A stretch of 64,000 bases of DNA from Myxococcales bacterium (GCA_012960035.1 DUBZ01000071.1:35559-99558); one strand, 5' to 3'. Counted from the first letter of the stretch, positions 52,699 to 62,285 are shown. The notes: generated from the letters alone by a model not told the origin. Made by a program: numbers and translations.

Positions 52699-55149
52699 CT
52701 ATGCGGCCTGAGGCGATTTCTCAGCACCAAAGGGCTTGAAGGTCAAGATTAAAGCAGGCATAAGCAAAAAGTCAGCGATCAGCGCGGCCAAGATCGTGGT
52801 CGCCAAGAGCGACCCACGAACCGCATTACTGTTCAAGAGTGAAAAGTTCAAAACAAGAAAGCCGAGTACAAGCGCGGCCGAAGTAATCAATAAGGCTCGG
52901 CCTACGTCGGTCATCGCCTCTCGCACCGCGTCTTGGTAGTTGCCAAGCCGGTAGAACTCGTGCCGTATTCGAGACATCAGGTGAATCGTGTCGTCGACCG
53001 CGATTCCCATCGCGACCGACGCAATGGCCACCTTGTTGTAGTCAAGTGGAATCCCCAACCATCCCATCACGCCAAGAGTCAGTAAGACGGGCGATATATT
53101 CGGCACCATCGCGATCAAGCCCACCTTGATGGACCGAAACAACACGCACATCACGATGGCGATCGCTGCGAACGCAAGCGTGAAGCCATTCACCTGGCTA
53201 GACACGATGTAGTCCAGGAGTTTTACCCACAACGCACCGATTCCCGTCAAGCGCGTCGTGGACGCCTCAAGGGGAGTCGTTTCGAGTTCTTCATAGAAAT
53301 CGTCAACAATCTCCGCGGTCTCGCTCGTCATTGCAAGGGCGAGACGAAGCTCGAGGGACGCATTTCGATAATCGGACGAAATCAATTTGTTGGCCTCTGA
53401 CCCCCCCGCGCTTTCGTAGAGGATCAGGTACTGGGCATTGAGCTCTCGGCTTTCCGGCAGCTTGTGGTGCGCAGGGTCATCGCCGTGGAACGTTTGGTTG
53501 AGGTCTTTGAGGACGTCTACGATCGAATAACTTTTGCGCACGATTTCGTAGTCGCTCGCCCACGTTTGAACACGGTCGATCTCAGCGAGAACCGCTGGCT
53601 CAAGGACGGAGTCCGACGCTCCACCGTCAAAGAGAAAGATCAGATTCGCCGCTCCCCCCATCACTTCGTCAACTTTGATGGTGACGTGCTTGAGCGGCAT
53701 GCGATCGGAAAAGTCGTTTAGCCAGTTCGAGTCAACCACCATGCGGCTAATGCCAACGATCGACAGAATAAATGTGACACCGAACGTTGCGAGGAGCGCC
53801 ACTCTCTGTCGCGACACAAACACCACGACACGATTCAAGAAGCGCTGCATTACGGCGCCGCCCTTCGACGCCTCGATTTTTTCAGGCGACGCAGGCTTTG
53901 ATGGAACACGACGACCGAACGAAAGCAGCGCCATAAGCAAAGTGAACGACAGAAAGAACGATGCCATCACGCCGAATGCGGCATACCCCCCCTGGTGAGC
54001 AATGCTTTTGATCGGAGCAAAGCTCATCGAGGCAAAGCCGATGGCTGTCGTCACACTCGTAAAAAGACAGGGAGCGCCGACCAAGTAGATGGTCTGGACC
54101 AGTGCTTCGCGTCGGTCGCCAAGCTGGGCGAAGCGAGCGCGGAATTCCGACAAGATATGGACCGAATGGGCGACGCCGATCGCGGTCAGCAGCGTGGGCA
54201 TCCCGCCGAAGCTCATGTCGAGCTTCCAGCCCATGAGCACCACAAAACCGACCGTCGCGATGACACTGATCTGCACGACAAGGATCGGGCCCACTACGCC
54301 CACCACGTTGCGGAAAAAGAACAACAACAGCAGCGCTACGACCGCAGCGGTGATTCCGTCGAGAAACGCACTTTCTTCGGCGATCACGACGTTAAACGCG
54401 GCGTTCAGCGGCACGTCGCCCGAATGGTAGAAGCGCAGGTTCGAATATTCGGGCCGGGCGAGGATTTCGTCGATCGCGTCGTTGGTCGCCTGGGGATACA
54501 GATTCGACAGTGCGTCGCCTTGCTCAGGATCGAGGCGAATCTCGTCTAGCGGGTCGGTACTCGACCGATCCATTTCAATGATGATTGCAGCGTACTTCGC
54601 GTCTTCGCTCAAAATCCCGCCCACGAACATGGGCTTATTGAGGTAGCGGTCGCGAAGCGTGAGAAGCTCTTGCTGAGTGTCGGGAAACGCGTCGCTGAGC
54701 TGATAGATATCGATCGCGTCGTCGCGGCCCACCATCAGTTCGGCGTTCGCGAGACTCTGCACTTCATAAATGAACGGAACTTCGTCCTCTAGGGTTTCTG
54801 TTAGCGCGACGACGCTGCGCATGACCTCGTAGTTCCAAGGTCCATGTTCAATCCCCGGCGCTTCGTAAAGGATGTACGACACTTCGTCGGAGCCGAAGTC
54901 TTCGCGAAACTCTTCGTAGTGAAGAAACGTGGGATCGTTTGCATCGAAGTAAGCCTCGTAGCTGCTGTCGATTTCCGCACTTGCTGCCAAGTAGAAACTT
55001 CCAGCGAGCACGCCAACCGCGATCGAGAGCACCCACCAGCGATTGTCATACGACCAGCCAGCAACAGCGGCAAAGCCACTGCTCAGGCGCGCGACGAAGT
55101 CCTGGCTTCCACCCGGCTCGCCTGTGTAATGATCATCTGCCAAAGTCAC
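52699..55149 (-). CDS. RND/MMPL family transporter (HAE3-like)
   Basis: An 816-residue membrane protein with the twelve-helix RND plan. One helix lies near 38-52 (WVLSIAVGVLAGSFYLAA), a block at about 260-410 (ITAAVVALLLLFFF, ISVIATVGFVVLMGW) and a second block at about 660-805 (GFTLAFAAIAIVMCVLF, AALIADFLLMPALIL). Two large periplasmic domains lie between. This is the single-protein HAE3/sterol-sensing-like group that moves lipids, hopanoids or hydrophobic compounds, and no membrane-fusion or outer-membrane partner is encoded here. It starts at GTG 55149 with AGGGAC. The SRPBCC protein gene lies 25 bp upstream and may be in the same operon. Confidence 0.9.
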   Translation of the reverse strand: MTLADDHYTGEPGGSQDFVARLSSGFAAVAGWSYDNRWWVLSIAVGVLAGSFYLAASAEIDSSYEAYFDANDPTFLHYEEFREDFGSDEVSYILYEAPGIEHGPWNYEVMRSVVALTETLEDEVPFIYEVQSLANAELMVGRDDAIDIYQLSDAFPDTQQELLTLRDRYLNKPMFVGGILSEDAKYAAIIIEMDRSSTDPLDEIRLDPEQGDALSNLYPQATNDAIDEILARPEYSNLRFYHSGDVPLNAAFNVVIAEESAFLDGITAAVVALLLLFFFRNVVGVVGPILVVQISVIATVGFVVLMGWKLDMSFGGMPTLLTAIGVAHSVHILSEFRARFAQLGDRREALVQTIYLVGAPCLFTSVTTAIGFASMSFAPIKSIAHQGGYAAFGVMASFFLSFTLLMALLSFGRRVPSKPASPEKIEASKGGAVMQRFLNRVVVFVSRQRVALLATFGVTFILSIVGISRMVVDSNWLNDFSDRMPLKHVTIKVDEVMGGAANLIFLFDGGASDSVLEPAVLAEIDRVQTWASDYEIVRKSYSIVDVLKDLNQTFHGDDPAHHKLPESRELNAQYLILYESAGGSEANKLISSDYRNASLELRLALAMTSETAEIVDDFYEELETTPLEASTTRLTGIGALWVKLLDYIVSSQVNGFTLAFAAIAIVMCVLFRSIKVGLIAMVPNISPVLLTLGVMGWLGIPLDYNKVAIASVAMGIAVDDTIHLMSRIRHEFYRLGNYQDAVREAMTDVGRALLITSAALVLGFLVLNFSLLNSNAVRGSLLATTILAALIADFLLMPALILTFKPFGAEKSPQAA

Positions 55150-55174
55150 GTCCCTGTCGCCGACGAATGTTGCG

Positions 55175-55606
55175 CTACGAAAAGGAGTGCTTTTCGAGAC
55201 CTTCGAGTCCGCCGGTAAACGTCTTCGTGATCATGCGCCGGAAGAGTCCGCCCAAGCCCGGGATTTTTGATTCAAACTCGCAGCGCCACCGAAGCAGGGT
55301 TCCGTCGCCATCCGCTTCGAGGGTCACTTCTCCGAGATGGTTCTTGATCGGAAACAGACCCCCGACGAGCGTGTACGTCATCCGCTTGGGCGCTTCGAAG
55401 CTCAGAATCTCTTCCAAGGTCCCGGCGGAAAACCCGCGCACTGCGCCGACACCATTCCGGTCGGGGCTTCCCTCAGTCACCAACCGCGACGGACCCACTC
55501 CGGCCCATTCACTCCACTTCGCATGGTCTACATAGATTTTCCACACCGCTTCAGGGCTTGCGTTGTAACGATGCTTCACTTCTACGCGCTGTTTGCTGCT
55601 ACTCAT
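55175..55606 (-). CDS. SRPBCC (START-like) family protein
   Basis: A 143-residue helix-grip protein of the polyketide cyclase/START superfamily. KHRYNASPEAVWKIYVDHAKW is the usual beginning; GEVTLEADGDGTLLRWRCEF the curved sheet. No catalytic residues are obvious, so it probably binds a hydrophobic ligand. It is 25 bp upstream of the RND transporter gene and likely co-transcribed, so it may hand lipids or a hydrophobic compound to it. This is inference. Confidence 0.85.
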   Translation of the reverse strand: MSSSKQRVEVKHRYNASPEAVWKIYVDHAKWSEWAGVGPSRLVTEGSPDRNGVGAVRGFSAGTLEEILSFEAPKRMTYTLVGGLFPIKNHLGEVTLEADGDGTLLRWRCEFESKIPGLGGLFRRMITKTFTGGLEGLEKHSFS

Positions 55607-55754
55607 CGGCTGGCCTGGATCATTATTTGCTCCGAGTCATTGAGCCTTTGAACCGGCTCGACCGCGGGCGTTACCCTAGCAAAGCGAGGCGCTGCCAATT
55701 CACTCGCATTGCGGCTTGTTCGCAACTGCTATCCGAGCGAATTATGCTCGCTGG

Positions 55755-57422
55755 ATGGCTGCTGCGTCACCCGAAGCTCGCAATTCTGCTAGTGCTAGCC
55801 CGTGGCTCTACGGACGCTCGATCGATCTCCTGATCGGTTGCTGTGGGATCTATACGTTATCCCTTCCCTTCCTATTGACTCTATCTATCGGGACGGGCAT
55901 TCAGTCCTGGTCGATCGGGCTCACGGTCGTCCTTGGGATCACGATCAACGCCCCTCACTACGGCGCCACGCTCGTTCGGTTATACGAACGCGAGCACGAC
56001 CGACGCAAGTACGTTTTCTTTACGCTGTACGTCACCCTCGCTGTCGCTGCGCTCTTCGTGATTGCGACTCACAACATCTGGCTCGCATCAGCGCTCATTA
56101 CCGCGTACGTGACTTGGAGCCCGTGGCATTTCTCCGCGCAGAACTACGGCTTGCTGTTGATGTTCATGCGACGCGAAGGCGTCGACTTCGACGACACAAC
56201 CAAGCGTCTCTTTTACGCGTCGTTCATTTTTGCGACTGCGATGTCGATCGAGGGCGTACAGGCGGCGAGTTCGGAGTTGGTCTTTGCACCCGCCACATTC
56301 CCGGCCCCCGGCACCCCGCAAGTCTTTCAACTTGCCTTTCTTCAGGAATACGCCGTCCCGATTTTGTGGACACTCGGCGTGCTCTACGCGGGCTCGCTCG
56401 GGGCGGCGCTCGTGCGCCTGCGCGGCTCTGGGTTTCGACTCGTAGGCCCCGCGACGCTAATGATCCTCACCCAGGCGTTCTTCAGCTCAGTTCCCGTTGT
56501 CGCCGGTCGCATCTATACGAATGGGGAAATTAACCTGGCCTTTGCGCCCGTATGGATTTCGATGGCGCACTCCGCGCAGTACCTCTGGGTGAGCGCCTAC
56601 TTCGCAAAGCGTTCTGATGCCCAGCAAGGCTCCGCGCGCTTCCTCGGGAAGTCGTTCCTTGCGGGCTCGGGCATCACGATACTTCCTGCGTTGCTCTTTG
56701 CTCCGGCGATACTCGGCAATACGCCATGGGACGCGGGGCTCGCCGGGCTCGTCTTTTCGATGGTGAATCTTCATCACTTCATTATGGACGGCGCAATTTG
56801 GAAGCTGCGAGACGGGCGCGTCAGCAACATCCTCTTGCGTTCGGCGGACGCGTCCAGCGAATCGAACCCAAAGCGGAGCGGAAGCACCGGGAAGTGGGTT
56901 CCCAAGATCATCTGGTCTGCATGCGCGCTCTCGGTCCTGGTTCCCGTCCTTCATCTCTACGAGACCGAGGTCCACATGCCCAACGCCAGGTCAAGTGACG
57001 ACATCAACAACGCACTCGAACGGATCCGCTGGTTGGGGCGCGAATCGATCTCGCTTCACAACTACGTGGGAGCCGAATACTCCAAGCTGCAGCAACCAGG
57101 CCTCGCGATCGAACAGTTTGAAAGCAGCATCGAAGTTTTCCCGACGCCAGATGCCTATGCGGCACTTGGCAACGAATACCGTCGCACCGGCGTCCCGCAA
57201 AAAGCACGCGACGCTTACTCGAAAGCACTCGCGATCGATGCGGACGCCGCCATGGCGCTACTGGGCTATTCAGCGTCACTCGCAATAGACGAGCCACACC
57301 CCACTGAGGCAGACAGATCGAAGGCTTCGCAGATGCTCAAGCGCGTGCTCGAGATCTACCCGGGCCAAAGTGACGCGACGCAAATGCTTCGTCAGTTGCG
57401 ACGACACGACGCCAAACCCTAG
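55755..57422 (+). CDS. Polytopic membrane protein with C-terminal TPR repeats
   Basis: A roughly 555-residue protein. About 10 hydrophobic segments span residues 20-410, including LLIGCCGIYTLSLPFLLTLS, ITINAPHYGATLVRLYE, YVTWSPWHFSAQNYGLLLM and MVNLHHFIMDGAIWKLRD. The last three contain conserved-looking His (HYG, WHFSAQN, HHFIMDG) that could bind metal or act as acceptors. The soluble C-terminal third has tetratricopeptide repeats (YSKLQQPGLAIEQFE, ALGNEYRRTGVPQKARDAYS). I do not recognise a named function. The start is uncertain: ATG 55755, or TTG 55716, with no convincing Shine-Dalgarno for either. Its stop overlaps that of the convergent acyltransferase by 4 bp. Confidence 0.75.
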   Translation: MAAASPEARNSASASPWLYGRSIDLLIGCCGIYTLSLPFLLTLSIGTGIQSWSIGLTVVLGITINAPHYGATLVRLYEREHDRRKYVFFTLYVTLAVAALFVIATHNIWLASALITAYVTWSPWHFSAQNYGLLLMFMRREGVDFDDTTKRLFYASFIFATAMSIEGVQAASSELVFAPATFPAPGTPQVFQLAFLQEYAVPILWTLGVLYAGSLGAALVRLRGSGFRLVGPATLMILTQAFFSSVPVVAGRIYTNGEINLAFAPVWISMAHSAQYLWVSAYFAKRSDAQQGSARFLGKSFLAGSGITILPALLFAPAILGNTPWDAGLAGLVFSMVNLHHFIMDGAIWKLRDGRVSNILLRSADASSESNPKRSGSTGKWVPKIIWSACALSVLVPVLHLYETEVHMPNARSSDDINNALERIRWLGRESISLHNYVGAEYSKLQQPGLAIEQFESSIEVFPTPDAYAALGNEYRRTGVPQKARDAYSKALAIDADAAMALLGYSASLAIDEPHPTEADRSKASQMLKRVLEIYPGQSDATQMLRQLRRHDAKP

Positions 57423-58873
57423 GTGTCTACATTGCCAGACAAATCAAAAGCCTGTTGCGATACGGCAGAAAGCACAACGCCAGCGTCTCCGGCCACACGC
57501 TCCAGAGACTGCTGCACGAGTTCGACGAACTCCGGCAAGTCGGGAACAACGTCGGGGTTCGCATTGAAGCCCCAACAAATCTTACCGTCGTAGCTCATGA
57601 GCGCGAAACCGAGCCCCATACCTTGGAGAAGAGGAACCTGCGGGTAAATGGAAAGTAGCTTGGCACCCTGCATGTAAAGCGGAATCTGAGGCCCGGGCAC
57701 ATTGGTGACGATCGAATTCACGGGGCCGCTCGACGACTGCGAGCCGAGGGACAGCAAGCTCGCTGGGGTCCATTCGGCCACCGCCATCATCATTTCTACG
57801 CCGAGTGCCTGATTGCTTGACTTCAAGTGTTGCGTGGTCTCATTGATCTTTCGCAGTTGCTCGAGGGGCTTCTCTTCTTCGACAGGTAGCTGCAAGATCC
57901 ACGAGGAAACCCGATTCCCAAGTTGTCCCTTTTCTTCTTCGCGTCTGACGCTCACAGGCGCAGATATCTTGAAGTCCTTCGCCGCGGGATCAACACCCCT
58001 TCCGACCATATAGGCACGAATCGCGCCCGTGACGATCGTCAGGACGACATCGTTGACCGAACACTGCAAACCGCGACGAATCGCCTTGATGTCGTCGAGG
58101 GGAGTTTCCAACCAGTTGAAGTTGCGGTGCGGGCCAAGCGGACCATTGAGCGGTGAGTCGCTTGCGGTCAGCCCCATGCCAAACATGGATCCAAGGATCT
58201 TCGCCCGCTTCGTAATCTCTTCGACAACGTCTTCACTTTGACGCGCGAATTCAGTGATGTTGCGTGCAGCCTCGATCGGCAGGTTGAGGCGGTACGCAAC
58301 TTCGTCTCGCACGAGATCACCGCGCGACGGCGCGGGCTTCGGGTAGAAATTCGGAACCTCACCGAGGGTTCGATCGGGAGACGGGGACATCATGATCTGC
58401 GCGAGGTCGACACCGGACGAACCATCGATCATGCAGTGATGGATCTTCGTGATCACAGCAAACCGGTCTCCCGAAAGACCTTCGATGATCCATGTTTCCC
58501 ACAAAGGACGCGCGCGGTCGAGTTGCTGGGCCATCACACGAGACGAAAGCGCCTGTAACTGTTCGTCGGTGCCAGGGTCGGGCAACGCCGTATGGCGCAC
58601 GTGGTAGTCGAGTTTGAAATGGCGATCGTCGACCCACACCGCGTGATCGAAGAACGGAATGAAGTGAAGCTTTTGCCGGTAACGGGGAATGAGATGCAGA
58701 TAACTCTCAGTTGCCCGCATGATGCGATCAATATCAATGCCGCCATCGGCGGTCCGCAGTGGACCCGCTTCGTAGATCAAGGTCGACGAAACGTGCATAT
58801 GCGAATTGGCCGACTCCATCAGGAGGAAGGAATTGTCCTGGGTCGACAGGCGGTCGTAATTGTAATGGGGCAT
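57419..58873 (-). CDS. Wax ester synthase / diacylglycerol acyltransferase (WS/DGAT)
   Basis: A 484-residue bacterial acyl-CoA:alcohol/diacylglycerol acyltransferase. The active-site motif HHCMIDG is at 145-151, within KIHHCMIDGSSGVDL. The second region SIVTNVPGPQIPLYMQG is the family's NVPGP motif, and PLWETWIIEG another typical stretch. It makes wax esters and/or triacylglycerol from acyl-CoA and an alcohol, at the inner membrane, as storage lipid. I place the start at ATG 58873 with GGAGAAG upstream. It is not in an operon with other lipid genes in view. Confidence 0.94.
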   Translation of the reverse strand: MPHYNYDRLSTQDNSFLLMESANSHMHVSSTLIYEAGPLRTADGGIDIDRIMRATESYLHLIPRYRQKLHFIPFFDHAVWVDDRHFKLDYHVRHTALPDPGTDEQLQALSSRVMAQQLDRARPLWETWIIEGLSGDRFAVITKIHHCMIDGSSGVDLAQIMMSPSPDRTLGEVPNFYPKPAPSRGDLVRDEVAYRLNLPIEAARNITEFARQSEDVVEEITKRAKILGSMFGMGLTASDSPLNGPLGPHRNFNWLETPLDDIKAIRRGLQCSVNDVVLTIVTGAIRAYMVGRGVDPAAKDFKISAPVSVRREEEKGQLGNRVSSWILQLPVEEEKPLEQLRKINETTQHLKSSNQALGVEMMMAVAEWTPASLLSLGSQSSSGPVNSIVTNVPGPQIPLYMQGAKLLSIYPQVPLLQGMGLGFALMSYDGKICWGFNANPDVVPDLPEFVELVQQSLERVAGDAGVVLSAVSQQAFDLSGNVDT

Positions 58874-59092
58874 CACTTCTCCGATTTTTGGCGTACTGGA
58901 ACGACGGCCGCACTTGCAGCTTTCTCTGTTGGAATGGTGCGTGTCCATTCCCGATATTGGGGTGGTGTCGGGACTCGAAGCGGCCAAGGGACATGCGCCG
59001 AGCCTTGCGTGTCAGCACGGGGCGCATTTGCCATGGGATCCAAGCGTTACGCCGCGAGCGGTTGCGTGGGCGCGACGCGCCTGCACGCCTGA

Positions 59093-59578
59093 CTACTTCT
59101 TCTTGGTGGCTTTCTTTTTGCTAGCGGCCTTCTTCTTACCCGCAGCCTTCTTCTTTGGGGCTTTCTTTTTGCTAGCAGCCTTCTTCTTACCCGCAGTCTT
59201 CTTCTTCGCGGCGGCCTTCTTCTTCGCCTTCTTCTTCGGAGCTGAAGCAAGGCCGAGTCGCTGCATCAGCTTGGTGGTGTCTTTGCGAATCTGCTTTTCA
59301 AGCTTGTCCCACTGGGCTTCACGTTCTTTGCGCGCCTTTTCGATCTGCTTATGAAGATCGTTCAGGTTGCCACGTAGGTCCTTCACCATCTTTGCGACGT
59401 TCTTAGGAAGCTGCTTCTCAAGATCCTTGAGGTTCGTCTCGACCGCTTTGCGAGTTCGGTCTGCCAGGCTCGCGTTTGACTTGCGTCGCGTCGTCTTCCG
59501 CTTCGATGGCGACTTTTTCGCGCCGCTCTTACGTCCGCGCGCGGATGACTTCTTTGCTGACGTCTTTCGTGCTGCCAT
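59093..59578 (-). CDS. Lysine-rich histone H1-like / phasin-like protein
   Basis: A 161-residue, highly basic protein in three parts. The N-terminal basic tail holds SAKKSSARGRKSGAKKSPSK. A central roughly 65-residue coiled-coil-like helix follows (DLEKQLPKNVAKMVKDLRG, NLNDLHKQIEKARKEREAQW). The C-terminal tail of Lys, Ala and Ser has the repeat AGKKKAASKKKA(P/T)KKK. The tail resembles histone H1-like proteins (HctB/AlgP type), while the central helix resembles phasin-like proteins (PhaF architecture). It could condense DNA and/or attach storage granules to the nucleoid; the neighbouring WS/DGAT gene makes the second attractive. The tail DNA is a tandem 51-bp repeat (59110-59205). Confidence 0.85.
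   Translation of the reverse strand: MAARKTSAKKSSARGRKSGAKKSPSKRKTTRRKSNASLADRTRKAVETNLKDLEKQLPKNVAKMVKDLRGNLNDLHKQIEKARKEREAQWDKLEKQIRKDTTKLMQRLGLASAPKKKAKKKAAAKKKTAGKKKAASKKKAPKKKAAGKKKAASKKKATKKK
59110..59205. repeat. Tandem 51-bp repeat encoding the lysine-rich tail
   Basis: Two copies of a 51-bp unit begin at 59110 and 59161 and share a 45-nt block with two mismatches by eye. Each encodes one 17-residue AGKKKAASKKKA(P/T)KKK unit on the minus strand. Copy number could vary between strains. Confidence 0.8.
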
Positions 59579-59966
59579 GTTGGGATTCCTCTTTCAATAT
59601 TTTGGTATGCGTGGGCCCGCGTACGGAATAATGCTCGGCGTAGAGTCAGGCACGCGGGACGCGTAACCTTGGAATTGCGACGGTCGCGAGCGCAGTAGAA
59701 AGCGCTAAGCCCAGGCGGGGGCGACGGCCGAGCAGAGAGTGCAATGAAATGTCGTTTCGTGCCAGAAATCGCGAACTTTAAATCGATCAGCGACTGTTGA
59801 ATCGGACCCCATGATTGGCGCAGGGTGTTCGGAAACCAGCCCCGCTTGCTTCGCTAACGTAAGCGATTCGATTCTTCGGAGATCAAACGTGAAGAAGCTG
59901 GAGACCTTTATATGTATAATCGCCACATAGTACGTGTTGAGTTGTGGCTGTTTTACCGAATCGCTG
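59579..59966. other. Intergenic region upstream of the lysine-rich gene
   Basis: About 390 bp with no recognisable gene. TATAAT occurs at 59915-59920 in an AT-rich stretch, without an obvious -35 at 17 bp. It leads into the dienelactone-hydrolase-like remnant. Confidence 0.45.
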
Positions 59967-60237
59967 GTGAAACGAGCGGTCCCTGCATTCCCAGAGTTCC
60001 CCGCCTCGGTTGACGATCTCTCGAATGGCCAAGAAGGCGTGATCTACTTCAAGACCTCCACACCCTTTGATCTGGACGTCCTATTGGGGGATCCAAGCCT
60101 CGGTATTCCAACAACGGGCGTGGGCACGTTGTTTCTTCCAGAAACACCGCATCCACCGAGCCCTCGCGCCAGAACACAAAGGCTTTGCGGCGTTTGTCGA
60201 CTATTCCGGTCCGTGCTTTCAGAATCTCGCCACGTAA
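59967..60237 (+). pseudogene. Dienelactone hydrolase/alpha-beta hydrolase gene remnant
   Basis: From a GTG at 59967 one frame reads VKRAVPAFPEFPAS, EGVIYFKTSTPFDLDVLLGD and TTGVGTLFLPE, which is the N-terminal part of dienelactone-hydrolase-like enzymes. At about 60140 the sense changes to the +1 frame, ALAPEHKGFAAFVDYSGPCF, and stops at 60237. The nucleophile and histidine regions are missing. A frame shift plus large deletion is the simplest reading. The remnant is sandwiched between the lysine-rich gene and the convergent DUF3604 gene. Confidence 0.55.
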
Positions 60238-60248
60238 GCCGCGGCGAT

Positions 60249-62285
60249 CTATCCGCTGCTTTGCGGCGTGTACCAGATGGGCGAAGACCAAGCGCGTTCT
60301 TGAATGACGCGTTTGCGATCGGGGTCGTCGCAGTCGGCGGGGCGAGCCGTTCCTTTCAGGCCAATGCACTGCCAAGCGTTGTAGCGACAACTTGGGTTCT
60401 CAACCGCCCGCATGTAGTAGACGGCGCGGCGGCTCGGGTCAAAGTCCGGGTCCGTCCAGACTGAGCACAATTGTTGAAAGCCGCTGCCCTGGGTTTCACA
60501 AGTATTCACGTCAACCGACGCGCCATTGTTTGCGTCACCACCGACGTCGTAGATGGCCTGTCGAGTGGCTCCCTCGTCGTCCGACCAACCCTTAATGATT
60601 TGAACGCGTTGGAGCGGATTGCCCGGCGCAGCCACCGTGCCTGGATCCGCGAGGGCGAGGGTCAAGAACGCCGGCGCCGCACCGGCACCCGGGAATGTGG
60701 CGAGATCACTCCCCATCGCGACGGCGAGCGTGTCCGCACTTGCGGCAGGGTTCGCGTCATCGCACATCCCGGCGGGCAAGTCCCACGCGCCAAAGAAGCG
60801 CGGGACAATCCGGGGACCACTGGTTCCGAACACTTCCTTGCGTTGCATCGCTTCGAACAGCGATGCGCGGTCGTTCTCTTCAGCCCAAATCCCGATCAAG
60901 CCACCCGGGTTATTGTTAGCGTTGCCCGCATTCTCGTCGCTGTAGTTCGTACGGATCGAGGCACTTTCGTCGCCGCTCCCGAGGTGACCGGGATAGCTGC
61001 GTTCTTCGACGCCTCCGCCCAGCGCGTTGTGGGTGTCAGTGCTCGCGGTGATTCCAAACTTGAACGGGTTTACGCCCATTCGTGCTTCTTCTTTCAGACC
61101 TTCGGTCAAAGCCCAGCGCACATAGCTGAGTTTTGAAACACAGTTGGGACCGAGGTGCGGAAGTTTGTCGGCCCATGGGCCGTCGTAACACGTCCCCGGA
61201 TCGTCGGTGTCTGCGATCGCTTCGAACGCATTGTTTTCGAATCGTTCGAAGTCACACAGCTCATCTTCGCTGTTCAGCACGCCTTCAATGCCGTTGCGGC
61301 ATTCGGAGTCGCCCTTATGCTGCATGATCTCGATGATGGGTTCGATTTCCATCCGGAGCTTTGCCCGCGCGGCTTGGTCTTCTGCCGAACTGGCGCCCGG
61401 GTAGTCGACGGCGAACATGCGGCCGTTACTGATGTTCGAGTTGTGCGGGATCGCGAGGACGTCGCAGCCCGTGCCGCTATCCCTGCAACCCTTCTTCAAC
61501 AAATCCCACAGTTCCCACTCCCGCTGAACGTCCAGGTAGCTTGCGGGTTGAATCGGAACAACTTCGTTCTTGAAGATCACGTTGCGGTGCAGGTTCGAGC
61601 CCAAGCGAAACGAACTGTATTCGTACGCCACGAATGTTGTCCGTTCGCAACGGTCACTCGTATCGTTCCAATTCTGCGCAGCATCGATCGTGCGTTGCCA
61701 ACTCGATCGAAGTTTTTCACGACAGCGCGCTCCGTCAGCACCGCACACTTCGTCGTCTCGCCAGTTGATTGGGCTCATGATGTGAAAGGCAAGTTGCTTC
61801 GAGCGGCCGTCTCCCTTTCGGAACGTGTCGCAAAAGTCGGTGTCGTAGACGCTAGACGTCTCATCGGTGCACAGATCAATCTCACCCAAAAACTCTGCGT
61901 GATCGGTGACCGCCATAAAGTCCAGCGGCCGATCGATGCTCACTTCGCGGGTCGGCTTTCCCTGAGAGTCGTTGGGCGGGAGCATCAGCGATCCTCCGAA
62001 CGCATAGCGATAGGCGTCGTCGGGGAGCATCCGCACCTTGAACATCCACGAGTCACTCGAGACCGATGTATGAACGTGCAGGTCACCAAAGTATGCGTTG
62101 CGAAGTGGGTTTTGGTCCGCGCACGGAGTTTCGGGAACCGGCGCGGGTGCGCCCGGTGCAACGGCGAACGAACCCTCGGGCGCAGGGGGCTCACCGCATG
62201 CCAACGTAAGCATCACCAAGATCATTGCGAAGGTGCACGCAAACCATTTCTGCTTTGCAGTACCGGGTTGCCGCAGGTTCAACAT
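60249..62285 (-). CDS. DUF3604 domain protein, exported (lipoprotein-like)
   Basis: A 678-residue exported protein. From ATG 62285 a signal peptide (FACTFAMILVMLTLAC) ends in a lipobox-like LTLAC, though the -3 residue is not ideal. The mature protein starts with a low-complexity Pro/Ala linker. DUF3604 motifs include AYFGDLHVHTSVSSDSWMF (PHP-like His), DFMAVTDHAEFLGEID, VLAIPHNSNISNG, and ITASTDTHNALGGG. The family has a PHP-type metal site, so a phosphoesterase-like activity is possible, but its role is not established. Many cysteines occur. The longer frame from 62426 is not used. Confidence 0.88.
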   Translation of the reverse strand: MLNLRQPGTAKQKWFACTFAMILVMLTLACGEPPAPEGSFAVAPGAPAPVPETPCADQNPLRNAYFGDLHVHTSVSSDSWMFKVRMLPDDAYRYAFGGSLMLPPNDSQGKPTREVSIDRPLDFMAVTDHAEFLGEIDLCTDETSSVYDTDFCDTFRKGDGRSKQLAFHIMSPINWRDDEVCGADGARCREKLRSSWQRTIDAAQNWNDTSDRCERTTFVAYEYSSFRLGSNLHRNVIFKNEVVPIQPASYLDVQREWELWDLLKKGCRDSGTGCDVLAIPHNSNISNGRMFAVDYPGASSAEDQAARAKLRMEIEPIIEIMQHKGDSECRNGIEGVLNSEDELCDFERFENNAFEAIADTDDPGTCYDGPWADKLPHLGPNCVSKLSYVRWALTEGLKEEARMGVNPFKFGITASTDTHNALGGGVEERSYPGHLGSGDESASIRTNYSDENAGNANNNPGGLIGIWAEENDRASLFEAMQRKEVFGTSGPRIVPRFFGAWDLPAGMCDDANPAASADTLAVAMGSDLATFPGAGAAPAFLTLALADPGTVAAPGNPLQRVQIIKGWSDDEGATRQAIYDVGGDANNGASVDVNTCETQGSGFQQLCSVWTDPDFDPSRRAVYYMRAVENPSCRYNAWQCIGLKGTARPADCDDPDRKRVIQERAWSSPIWYTPQSSG

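Noticed and set aside
59110..59205. Tandem repeats considered as a CRISPR array
   Set aside because: The repeats are contiguous without unique spacers and encode the lysine-rich tail in frame.
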